A stretch of 64,000 bases of DNA from J054 sp965221985 (GTDB taxonomy: Bacteria > Pseudomonadota > Gammaproteobacteria > Steroidobacterales > GCA-2729495). Positions 44,101 to 51,214 of this stretch are shown in pieces. Position 1 is the first letter of the stretch, and each line of letters begins with the position of its first letter. Below the pieces are notes generated by a model, which had not been told where the DNA came from, did no database searches, and worked only from the letters and a program-made list of their open reading frames with translations. The stretch is from assembly GCA_965221985.1 (NCBI GenBank), contig OZ244928.1, positions 2,294,001-2,358,000 on the forward strand, given 5' to 3'. Both the position numbers and the translations under genes were made by a program.

Positions 44101-47100
44101 CAGTATTGCCGCGAACAAGAACTGCCGCGGGTATCCCACCGCGGTGACGGTGAAGCGCACCAACGACACGCCGGAAAATGAATCACGGGTGCAAAACCGC
44201 AGCTATAACAGCAATTGCCAACTGCTCACGCAAGTTCAAGGCGGTATAAATGATCCCACCTCGGCACGCTTGAAAACCACCTATGGCTATGTAAGCGGCG
44301 GCAAGCTGGACTCGGTCACGCGCGATGCCGAAAATGGCAGCCTGCCCGACCGGCGCGTGAATCTGGGGTGGGATACCCGCGGCTATCGGGTCACCAGCGA
44401 AACGTACCTGATCGATAGTCAGCCAAGCTTGGTGATTGGTAAGGATTGGAATTATCAATTGGGCCTGCAAGCCAGCCAAGCAGATCCGCGCGCGCAGAAC
44501 ACCGTGTGGTCGTATGATGGCTTTGGGCGTTTGATCGCCCAAACAGTGCCGGGTGCGGCCAATTCAGTGATCACCTATACCGATTGCGTTAGCTGTTTTC
44601 CCAGCCATGCCGTCTACGAAGTTTCTACGGTGTTATCGGGTGGCACGTTTTCGCGCAGTTTCTTCGACCGCTATGGGCGGGTCGTGGGCCGGGAAAATCT
44701 GCTGGTCGATGGTGACTATAGCCGGCAGCAGCTCAGCTACAACGCCCGTGGGCAGTTGGTTACCGAGCAAGTGCCCTATATTGGCAGTAGCGTGGCCAGC
44801 ACCAGCTATGTTTACAACGATGTGTTAGGTCGCGTAACGAAAATCATCAGTCCGGCGCACGATGGGGGCAACGCTGAAACGCTATATGCATACTCGCCGT
44901 TGCGGGTTACGGTCACGGATGCGGAAGATCATGTGACGCAACAAGATACCGATCCACTGGGCCAGGTATACCAAGTAGATCCGCCCCTGGTCGGTGCTAC
45001 CACCTATGGTTATCGGCCCTTCGGGGAACTGGCCACCGTCACCGATCCGGGTGGTAGCGCGGCCATCAAGACTTGGACCTACGATGGTTTAGGCAATCCC
45101 GAGACCTATGTGGATGTGAACTCCGGCACCTGGACCTATGACTACAATGTGTTCGGTGAGTTGGTCAGCCAAACTGATGATCAGTCGCCGGCGAATGTCA
45201 TCACGGCCAGCTATGACCAATTAGGGCGTATTACCCAGCGCGTTGAACCCACTCTGGGGTTACTGCAAGGCAACACCACCACCTGGACCTATGAAACCAG
45301 TGCCACGGCCAATGGTTTTGGGCTGATCAGGTTCATTAACGGCCCCACCGACCTGAGTGCCAGCGGCTATCAAGAAACCTACACCTATGCCGAGCCCTAT
45401 GGCCGGCCCAGTCGCATTGGCATGCGCATTGAGAACGTGACCCATAACACCGACTACGGCTATGACAATAACACCGGTGAACTGACCGAATTGACCTATC
45501 CGGCCTCCGATTGGAATATTCGCCACAAGATTATTTACGACTATACCTACGGCTATCTGGATCGTGTGCAGTGGAACGATTCAGTCAACACCCATGATAT
45601 TTACGATGTGGTGGATGCCGATCCCCTGGGTCGCCCAACTGACATTGGCTGGGGTCCGTTTGGTGCCAGCAGTCACACCACCGCCTATAACTACCATGCC
45701 GCCAGCCTGCAGCTGGAAGGCATTCAAACCAGTGGCACCGGCAGCAACGATGTGCAGGACTACAGCTATACCTGGGACAAGGTGGGCAATCTTGAAACGC
45801 GTCAAGACCACAACCAAAGTGGCCTGACGGAGAGCTTTGGCTATGATGACCTCAATCGTCTTATTCAGGTGGACTTGAGCACCGAGACTAATCCTACCTT
45901 GGTGATGACCTACACCGGCAATGGCAATATCCTCACCAAGACGGGGATTACCGCCGGTGCGGGGGTGTATCAATACGGCCAAAACGGCGCCGGCCCGCAT
46001 GCGGTCACGGGCATCAGTCAAGCGGCCACGGATTACAATCATTACAGCAGTTTCCACTATGACGCGAACGGCAATATGGATTGCCGCGGGGCGACGACCT
46101 CGGCCTGTAGTGGCGGTGATCCGGTCAGCTGGTATGCCTTTAACAAGCCGCAACAGATTACCCGCGGCAGCGACAGCGCCAGCTTTGTGTACGGGCCCAA
46201 TCGCGGCCGCATCAAGCAAAAACGCGTGGCCGGCACCAAGACGCTGAATATCGACTATGCGGGCAATCACTTCGAGCGCGAAAAGGTGGACAACAAGATT
46301 CGTTGGCGCCTGAACGTGTATGCCTATGGCGAACTGATTTACTGGATTCAGGAATATCGCATCCAGAATACCTGTTCGGTGACCACCGGTTCGGACAGTT
46401 ATTTTGTGCTCAAGGATCACTTGGGCAGTGTGGATCAGACGGTGCATGATCAAGGCTCCGGCAGTGGTGAGCAGCACAGCTACGATGCGTTTGGGCTCCG
46501 GCGCGATGTGGCCGGTTGGGCGGATGATGCGGATTACTCGCAGCTGACCACCGATGAGCAATTGGATCGGGGTTATACCGAGCATGAGCACTTAGACAAT
46601 GTCCGGGCCATTCACATGAATGGGCGGGTGCAGGATCCGATTATTGGGCGGATGTTGTCGGTGGATCCGGTGGTGGGGAGTCCAGGCAATCAGACCATCA
46701 ATGGCTATAGTTATGTCGGAAATAATCCTATGCGCTTTGTGGACCCGACAGGATATCTTCCGAACGTTACGGTAACCGCGCCTGCGCCATCTGGTGGGTC
46801 GTCTAGTCCCGGAACTGTGTTCACGAACAGCGGGCCGGCTTTTAACGCCGGATACATACCTAATGTTATTTCTCCTGATTTAGAAGCGGCTTATCAAGCA
46901 TATTTGGCCGATAAGAAAAGCGAAGAGCAGGAAGGAGATGACAATTCTTTGCTGACCCCGGGCGAACTCGAAAGGCTTGAAGATTTGGAAAGAGATACTC
47001 GTGCCTGTCGTAGCAATCCGTCTTGTGATTTTGCTTATATAAATCAAGAGGACGCGACACTGCTGGGGAAAGTTGAATTTATTCTAGCTGCTGCAGGTGA

Positions 47101-47482
47101 CCACCAGTCATCTGGTGAATCACAATATTACTATCATGACAAGTTTGATTTTATCGCGACAGATATGAAGCCCATAGGTATGGAGATCGAATCGAGAGAA
47201 GGCATTGTCGGAGAAATTCGAGGGCGGCTCATTGACGTTATTACTTCAGTTACTTCGGGCTTTTCGGTAGAGTCAGGACGAAGACTTTTTAACAAAGTAG
47301 ATACATATGAGCATTATATCCAGTGGTATAGAGCTACGACGCATGAATCGCTAGGAAGGGCTCCTTCTCAGCGGATTGATATAGTAGACTGGAATGGAAC
47401 GTTTGTGCCGGGATATAGATATGACGGAAGCGGAGTATATTCGCGCCCAGTGCCCGTGATAAATGGCATTCCATTCGAGTAA
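41198..47482 (+). CDS. Full-length RHS/SpvB-type YD-repeat protein (Rhs1)
   Basis: About 2094 residues from the ATG at 41198 (GGGGGGA upstream; the frame is open to 41093). A long basic leader precedes a Sec-type hydrophobic segment (VVTLCFAALLIAPVGMAEA). Then an SpvB-like domain (GRIAGDFGVSNSGAANYSIP; SVALTYSSQRGAGLAGVGW), seven FG-GAP/VCBS-like repeats (residues about 400-720; DYDGDGDSD, DYNGDGRKD, DINGDGLSD), YD/RHS repeats (about 930-1770) and the RHS core end (VRAIHMNGRVQDPIIGRMLSVDP, then YSYVGNNP). The last about 240 residues are a variable tip without a motif I know, with a composition unlike the core. RHS shells enclose toxic tips in related systems; a toxin role here is inference. 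The next gene may be its immunity or partner gene. Confidence 0.9.
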   Translation: MGISVFSRVRVSGHVTSKQRPELWATRLDRLQLRRRLGAFRGNLSRSDARAQVVTLCFAALLIAPVGMAEAGTAVGRIAGDFGVSNSGAANYSIPINVPAGRNGLRPSVALTYSSQRGAGLAGVGWHLAGFSTITRCGKILAVDGERTGVNYDGDDRFCLDGQLLILRSGTYGANGATYRPEIHNYELVTSHGSVGSHSPDWFEVKMRNGLIYRYGNDGNSQMVAPGTGGEVDTWALNEIRDTVGNTILFGYYESTGDFEFVPTEIKWTAGNGNSTPLYKLRFDYHDRTSGGDKPDVRRGYRAGVAWERTKRLHKISYQHHNGSAYTDVHVYTLAYSSQGNTGAATGRSQLISVTQCEFLTTGQDCLPATDITYQAPGTDGWQSMTGTGGASVANFNGATFADYDGDGDSDIFWPNTTGKWSVLFSDNNYISAPIDSTASHNGNAGFSLDYNGDGRKDLLTKQGSTWRVLQSKGLGLQAAFTLRDTGIPTNVVSTPHILDINGDGLSDLVYINTSSGNVEYYINNGDQTLGNSAYTGAPGVKAIGGGGCAGISLAFQVQQDGIQTPDFNGDGRDDLLVIRNGCSGVWDKWLAFHSTGAGFSSEVGSIDSSEAMAITDINGDGLSDLLGNSSGNKWIYRLSNGAGFEPVVTTDIDVPAPHIAGEPIYAVDYQRDGRLDLLQQNGTQWRVYLADDAGYTSANYVDIGGPSPATATLSPADLDGSGHTDLMVADSTDNKWKFRRQAFTAQRDLLDKTTDGLGNTFEPVYAAMNSSTHSATGSPSAPNSRHATRGPHIVKSYQSNDGIGGDYMVTYQYTGGLLNTQGRGFLGFEQIERTDNRDDLRHFSEFEQAFPFMGRLKLARTKQPTGSNDLQFTDPSWTVYTGDPTGVTKPASEPGELQFVHRTSQSDKTYEVNGTLTRQVDQDFTPSGFNFNYTHGQPSKTVQTVTSNVAAWSGKTWTVETTVNYDNSIAANKNCRGYPTAVTVKRTNDTPENESRVQNRSYNSNCQLLTQVQGGINDPTSARLKTTYGYVSGGKLDSVTRDAENGSLPDRRVNLGWDTRGYRVTSETYLIDSQPSLVIGKDWNYQLGLQASQADPRAQNTVWSYDGFGRLIAQTVPGAANSVITYTDCVSCFPSHAVYEVSTVLSGGTFSRSFFDRYGRVVGRENLLVDGDYSRQQLSYNARGQLVTEQVPYIGSSVASTSYVYNDVLGRVTKIISPAHDGGNAETLYAYSPLRVTVTDAEDHVTQQDTDPLGQVYQVDPPLVGATTYGYRPFGELATVTDPGGSAAIKTWTYDGLGNPETYVDVNSGTWTYDYNVFGELVSQTDDQSPANVITASYDQLGRITQRVEPTLGLLQGNTTTWTYETSATANGFGLIRFINGPTDLSASGYQETYTYAEPYGRPSRIGMRIENVTHNTDYGYDNNTGELTELTYPASDWNIRHKIIYDYTYGYLDRVQWNDSVNTHDIYDVVDADPLGRPTDIGWGPFGASSHTTAYNYHAASLQLEGIQTSGTGSNDVQDYSYTWDKVGNLETRQDHNQSGLTESFGYDDLNRLIQVDLSTETNPTLVMTYTGNGNILTKTGITAGAGVYQYGQNGAGPHAVTGISQAATDYNHYSSFHYDANGNMDCRGATTSACSGGDPVSWYAFNKPQQITRGSDSASFVYGPNRGRIKQKRVAGTKTLNIDYAGNHFEREKVDNKIRWRLNVYAYGELIYWIQEYRIQNTCSVTTGSDSYFVLKDHLGSVDQTVHDQGSGSGEQHSYDAFGLRRDVAGWADDADYSQLTTDEQLDRGYTEHEHLDNVRAIHMNGRVQDPIIGRMLSVDPVVGSPGNQTINGYSYVGNNPMRFVDPTGYLPNVTVTAPAPSGGSSSPGTVFTNSGPAFNAGYIPNVISPDLEAAYQAYLADKKSEEQEGDDNSLLTPGELERLEDLERDTRACRSNPSCDFAYINQEDATLLGKVEFILAAAGDHQSSGESQYYYHDKFDFIATDMKPIGMEIESREGIVGEIRGRLIDVITSVTSGFSVESGRRLFNKVDTYEHYIQWYRATTHESLGRAPSQRIDIVDWNGTFVPGYRYDGSGVYSRPVPVINGIPFE

Positions 47483-47515
47483 TAGCCGAGCGACTTTCTG
47501 TCAGAGAAATCGATT

Positions 47516-47956
47516 ATGGAGACTTGGCAAAGCATTAGGCGATTTCAGCTACTGGTATTTCTGCTTGGAGTGATTTTCTTAGGCGCATGTGATCAATCGC
47601 GAGATGCCAGCATCATGATCTATGATGATAATCTGAGGGTGGCGGTGTTAGAAGAATTGCAGCGGAACGATGTAGACTTTGAGCTCAACGGAGATACGAT
47701 TTGGTATTCAATTGATGATCGCGAGATTGTTGCACTAGTCTATGATCAGCAAATCGAATTCCGTACGCAGCAATTCAATTTTTATGAATTGGGCGTCGCA
47801 GAGGAATTTATGCGCATTCTAGATGACGCGGGGATTAGCGCAGAGAAAATTGATAAGGATGAAGATGTCTATATCGTACGCGTTTCTGCTGACGAGCAAG
47901 ACACGGCTGAAAAGCTGATGCGTGATGTTCTGTTTGCGAATCAATCGAGCCACTAG
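47516..47956 (+). CDS. Small lipoprotein after the Rhs1 tip (candidate immunity or partner)
   Basis: A 146-residue protein starting METWQSIRRFQLLVFLLGVIFLGAC; LGAC is a lipobox. The mature part is acidic, with alternating strand/helix segments (DNLRVAVLEELQRNDVDFELNGDTIWYSIDD, VYIVRVSADEQDTAEKLMRDVLF) that suggest a small ferredoxin-like fold. It begins 33 bases after the Rhs1 stop. Its base composition, more AT-rich than the RHS core, matches that of the Rhs1 tip, as expected for a tip plus cognate gene acquired together. The immunity role is inferred from position only. Confidence 0.65.
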   Translation: METWQSIRRFQLLVFLLGVIFLGACDQSRDASIMIYDDNLRVAVLEELQRNDVDFELNGDTIWYSIDDREIVALVYDQQIEFRTQQFNFYELGVAEEFMRILDDAGISAEKIDKDEDVYIVRVSADEQDTAEKLMRDVLFANQSSH

Positions 47957-48120
47957 TGCGGACAACCGGGACATAAATAGGCCGTACTACGAGTAGCTAG
48001 CATTAGGTGCCATTTTGAGCGCCCCGGTTCTAATAATCCGATGACGGCAATTAAAGCTATTAATAACGCGCGGGGCGTTGCAAGACATGATTGACCGATG
48101 ACGGTAGAGCCGGATCATAC
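47957..48120. other. Intergenic stretch before the IS3 remnant
   Basis: Short non-coding stretch with fragments related to the degenerate GGGACAT repeats found elsewhere in the island. No gene is supported. Confidence 0.35.
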
Positions 48121-48411
48121 TTGATGCAAAAATGGCATTTGATACGGCCTGGTTTTTCTAGACACTTTTCGTCTGCATAAAATACTGCTGCTCGTAAACC
48201 GCAGGCGCGACACGACTGTTGTACGTGTGCCGCCGTTTCGAATTATAGAACATCTCGATGTAACGGAAGATGGCTTGGCATGCATCTTCCCTGGTTGCAT
48301 ATATTTTTCTTCGTATCTCCTCTTTCTTCAGGTTGGCAAAGAAACTCTCAGCAACGGCATTGTCGTGGCAGTTCCCACGGCGACTCATGCTGGGCTTGAT
48401 GTTGAGTGTCT
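48121..48411 (-). pseudogene. IS3-family transposase (orfB) remnant, left part
   Basis: On the minus strand from the IS66 border, 48411 down to 48158, the frame reads TLNIKPSMSRRGNCHDNAVA, ESFFANLKKEEI and YIEMFYNSKRRHT, the C-terminal part of an IS3-type DDE integrase domain including the E of the DDE triad in the ESFF helix. The upstream part of orfB, orfA and the left end are absent. The IS66 at 48412-50847 is inserted in it: the codons continue on the far side (RKLLK at 50856 onward). The end near 48121-48165 looks like an IS3 terminus. Confidence 0.8.
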
Positions 48412-48493
48412 GTAAGCGCTCCGTAAAGGGCGTTCTTCCCAACTAAGTTTTTCTCGGTCACGCTTCGGTGCTGTTTTACGCCGAGGAAATTAA

Positions 48494-48829
48494 ATGACCA
48501 GATCCCACGAACCGATCACTGAACGGCAGCAATACTGGCTGGATCACATTCTGGCAGCCGACGGATTCAACGGCACGTTGGTCGAGTATGCCAGGGCCGA
48601 AGGCCTAAAGGTGAAAGATCTTTATCAATGGAAGACGCTGCTGGCGCGTCGCGGATTTTTGCCTGGCCATAAGAAGCAGTCGGCATTTGTTCCGATCATG
48701 GCGCCGATGTCAGCAACACTTACGAGTTTGAGTTTGCTGTTACCCAATGGCGTACGGCTGCAGTTCGGTGGTGAAGTGGACGCGAAGTCGCTGGGTGACA
48801 TTCTGTCCGCGGCCAATCAGCTGTCGTGA
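48494..48829 (+). CDS. tnpA: IS66 TnpA-like accessory protein
   Basis: A 111-residue protein: ITERQQYWLDHILAADGFNGTLVEYARAEGLKVKDLYQWKTLLARRGFLP is an N-terminal helix-turn-helix typical of IS66 orf1, followed by SLSLLLPNGVRLQFGGEVDAKSLGDILSA. Its last bases overlap the tnpB start (GTGA), showing translational coupling. Confidence 0.9.
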   Translation: MTRSHEPITERQQYWLDHILAADGFNGTLVEYARAEGLKVKDLYQWKTLLARRGFLPGHKKQSAFVPIMAPMSATLTSLSLLLPNGVRLQFGGEVDAKSLGDILSAANQLS

Positions 48830-49185
48830 TCCGACCCGATGCGGATGCGGGGGCGATCTATCTGTATCGCCATCCGGTGGATATGCGCAAGGCCATCAAC
48901 GGTCTGGTGGCGATTGTCGAGGGCGAGATGGAACTCGACCCGTTCAATGCCTCACTGTTTGTATTTTGTAACCGTGCCCGCACGCTGGTGAAGATGGTGG
49001 TATGGGAAGGCAATGGCTTTGTGTTGTGGATGAAGCGGTTGGAGAAGTCACGCTTCAAGTGGCCGCTGATGCTGAGCCTGGACATTGTCGAGCTTAATGT
49101 GCAACAAGTAAACTGGCTGTTGGACGGTTACGACTTAACGTTGCTGCAAGGCCATGCTTTGTTGCCACATCACACGGTGTTGTGA
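48826..49185 (+). CDS. tnpB: IS66 TnpB-like accessory protein
   Basis: A 119-residue protein of the IS66 Orf2 family: IYLYRHPVDMRKAINGLVAIVEGEMELDPFNASLFVFCNRARTLVKMVVWEGNGFVLWMKRLEKSRFKWP. GTG start overlapping the tnpA stop. It is required with TnpC for IS66 transposition in studied members; its role is not well defined. Confidence 0.95.
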   Translation: MIRPDADAGAIYLYRHPVDMRKAINGLVAIVEGEMELDPFNASLFVFCNRARTLVKMVVWEGNGFVLWMKRLEKSRFKWPLMLSLDIVELNVQQVNWLLDGYDLTLLQGHALLPHHTVL

Positions 49186-49231
49186 TGTTTTAGCATGTCG
49201 TAAAAAAGCGCTACGTGATAAAATACCGGCC

Positions 49232-50803
49232 ATGCACGAGGCGCCGGATAACTTGCCCACTGACCTCGAAGGACTGCGATCCGTAGTGCGTGAGCAGAGT
49301 GCCAAACTGGAACAACAATCGCAGTTTATTCACCAACTTCTCGAACAGATCAAGCTGGCTCGACAGCAACACTTTGGTAGCCGTAGCGAGCGGTTCTCGC
49401 TCGACCAGATGCAACTGGCGTTTAACGAAGCCGAAGCAAGTGTTGCGGTGGAACAGGACGTTGCCAGTGAGGATGAGACGGGCGAGACGCAAGTCGTTAG
49501 CGCCTACCGTCGTGCTAAAGGCGGCCGTCGGCGCTTGCCGGCGAACCTGCCGCGGGTCGCGGTGGTCCACGAACTGAGTGAGGACGCCTGCCGCTGTGAT
49601 GCCTGCCAGGCAACACTTGAAGTGATGGGCGAGAAAATCAGCGAACAGCTGGATTTGATCCCGGCACAGGTACGGGTTCTCAAGCATGTGCGGCGTACTT
49701 ACCGCTGCCCGGACTGTGACGGCCAGATCAAGACGGCGCCATTACCCGCACAGCCGATTCCGAAGAGCAACGCCTCTCCTGGGGCACTGGCCTATGTGGC
49801 AATTGGCAAGTACGTGGACGGATTGCCATTGTATCGTCAGGACAAGCAGCTTGCGCGCATCGGCGTTGAGCTGCCACGTGCCACACTGGCGAGTTGGATG
49901 ATAAAAGCGGGTGCGATGGTGCAGCCGCTGATTAATCTGCTGCGTGAGCGAATGTTGAGTATTCCGGTTCTCGCGATGGACGAGACCCGTCTGCAGGTGC
50001 TCAAGGAAGCGGGTAAATCCCCGCAGAGCCAATCGTATTTGTGGGTGCAACGCGGTGGACCGCCGGATCGACCGATTCTGCTCTACGATTACGATCCGTC
50101 GCGCTCGGCGGAGGTGCCTAAACGCTTGCTGGGCGACTTTGGCGGGTATCTGCAAACCGACGGTTACAGTGGCTACGATAAAGTGTGTGCCGAAAACGGC
50201 ATTACCCAACTGGGTTGCTGGGCGCACGCACGTCGCAAGTTTGATGAGGCGTTAAAGGTTCAGGGCAAGGCCAAAAAGTCGCAGGTCAAGACGTCACTGG
50301 CCACACAAGCGTTGCAGCGAATCCAGTTGTTGTACCGGATCGAACGCAAGGCGAAGAACCTGAGCACAGAAGAACGGTTCGCGCTTCGACAGCGACAGGC
50401 GGTGCCAGTGCTCAATGCGTTACACGACTGGTTGGAGCAGAACCAGCCCTTGGTGCCAAACCAATCCGCGTTGGGAAAAGCCATGGGTTATCTGCACAAA
50501 CAATGGCCCCAGCTGAATGTCTATATGACCGACGGCCGCTTGCGCATCGACAACAATCTCACAGAGAACGCGATCCGCCTGTTTGTCATTGGTCGCAAAA
50601 ACTTTCTGTTTTGCGACAGTGTCGCCGGCGCCAATGCCAGTGCGAACTTGTACAGCCTGATTGAGACCGCCAAAGCCAACGGTCTCGAGCCGTACGCGTA
50701 TCTGAAAACCGTGTTCACTGAATTACCGAATGCCGGCACCGTCGACGACATCGAGGCGTTGTTGCCGATCGCCGAATCCGACCAACAACGACAGGTGGCT
50801 TAA
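49232..50803 (+). CDS. tnpC: IS66-family transposase TnpC
   Basis: A 523-residue transposase from the ATG at 49232. An N-terminal coiled-coil (SVVREQSAKLEQQSQFIHQLLEQIKLARQQHFGSRSER), a zinc-finger block (DACRCDACQATL, RTYRCPDCDGQIKTA), then the DDE core: first D in VLAMDETRLQVL, second D in LQTDGYSGYDKV, and E in RLRIDNNLTENAIRLFVIGRKNFLF. All three acidic residues are present, so it is probably active. Confidence 0.95.
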   Translation: MHEAPDNLPTDLEGLRSVVREQSAKLEQQSQFIHQLLEQIKLARQQHFGSRSERFSLDQMQLAFNEAEASVAVEQDVASEDETGETQVVSAYRRAKGGRRRLPANLPRVAVVHELSEDACRCDACQATLEVMGEKISEQLDLIPAQVRVLKHVRRTYRCPDCDGQIKTAPLPAQPIPKSNASPGALAYVAIGKYVDGLPLYRQDKQLARIGVELPRATLASWMIKAGAMVQPLINLLRERMLSIPVLAMDETRLQVLKEAGKSPQSQSYLWVQRGGPPDRPILLYDYDPSRSAEVPKRLLGDFGGYLQTDGYSGYDKVCAENGITQLGCWAHARRKFDEALKVQGKAKKSQVKTSLATQALQRIQLLYRIERKAKNLSTEERFALRQRQAVPVLNALHDWLEQNQPLVPNQSALGKAMGYLHKQWPQLNVYMTDGRLRIDNNLTENAIRLFVIGRKNFLFCDSVAGANASANLYSLIETAKANGLEPYAYLKTVFTELPNAGTVDDIEALLPIAESDQQRQVA

Positions 50804-50855
50804 TACCCGCCGCCAAAATACAAGGGCGTCGTTAATCGAGCGGTTACGAGTGTCT

Positions 50856-50880
50856 TGAGCAATTTACGGCAACGACGGCA
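50856..50880 (-). pseudogene. IS3-family orfB remnant, right part beyond the IS66
   Basis: Reading the minus strand across the removed IS66 gives CRKLLK-TLNIK-PSMSRRG without a break, so this short segment is the upstream continuation of the IS3 frame at 48158-48411. Further upstream the IS3 similarity ends after a few codons. Confidence 0.6.
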
Positions 50881-50887
50881 GCAAACT

Positions 50888-51015
50888 ATCGGGACATCCA
50901 AGATAACGCCACCCATATCAAGGTGATTCGGCAAGAAATGCGCAGCGGCTATGTTGGGTGATGAGATCAAGAAAGTAATCAGGACATCCAGAATAACTTG
51001 AACTAGCGGCCAGAA
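50888..51015. repeat. Degenerate GGGACATCC-type repeats
   Basis: ATCGGGACATCCAAGATAAC with the following block TATCAAGGTGATTCGGCAAG reappears, diverged, at 58683-58740. A second piece, AATCAGGACATCCAGAATAA followed by CTTGAACTAGCGGC, reappears at 58029-58065. They look like remnants of another element's ends. Function and family are not recognised. Confidence 0.55.
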
Positions 51016-51073
51016 AACCCAGCGGTATCGTGGCGCTTAGCACGCTAGCCTTAGCACATGACCTTACCGGGGA

Positions 51074-51214
51074 ATTTGGTGCCGGTCATTAGTTTATAAG
51101 TTTTTCTTTCTTAGCCCGAACGCTTCATCGCGCTGGCGCGCCAACCCCGCGCGCATCTGGCTTGATACCGCGGTGTCCTAGAACAAACTAATAAACTAAT
51201 GACCGGCACCAAAT
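51074..51214. mobile_element. MITE copy 1 (complete, about 141 bp)
   Basis: Starts ATTTGGTGCCGGTCATTAG and ends with its reverse complement ...TGACCGGCACCAAAT; the inverted repeats are about 31 bp. This copy lacks a 12-base part of the internal GC-rich hairpin present in the other copies. It directly precedes the Rhs2 fragment, whose first ATG overlaps its end. Confidence 0.85.

Larger units (their letters stand above)
48412..50847 (+). mobile_element. Intact IS66-family insertion sequence with 8-bp target duplication
   Basis: About 2436 bp. The left end starts GTAAGCGCTC and the right end, read inward, starts GTAACCGCTC, an imperfect terminal inverted repeat with the GTAAGCG-like start typical of IS66. 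Both sides carry the 8-base direct repeat GAGTGTCT (48404-48411 and 50848-50855). The three genes tnpA, tnpB and tnpC are all open. The perfect duplication and intact genes indicate a recent insertion. Confidence 0.93.

Noticed and set aside
45581..46591. Long minus-strand frames within the RHS genes (also at 52827-54026 and 55299-56027)
   Set aside because: They recur in all three RHS copies because the core recurs; no start signals or family features, so they are shadows.
46740..47482. Assigning a nuclease or deaminase activity to the Rhs1 tip
   Set aside because: No H-N-H, H-x-K or deaminase zinc motif is visible; any activity claim would be a guess.
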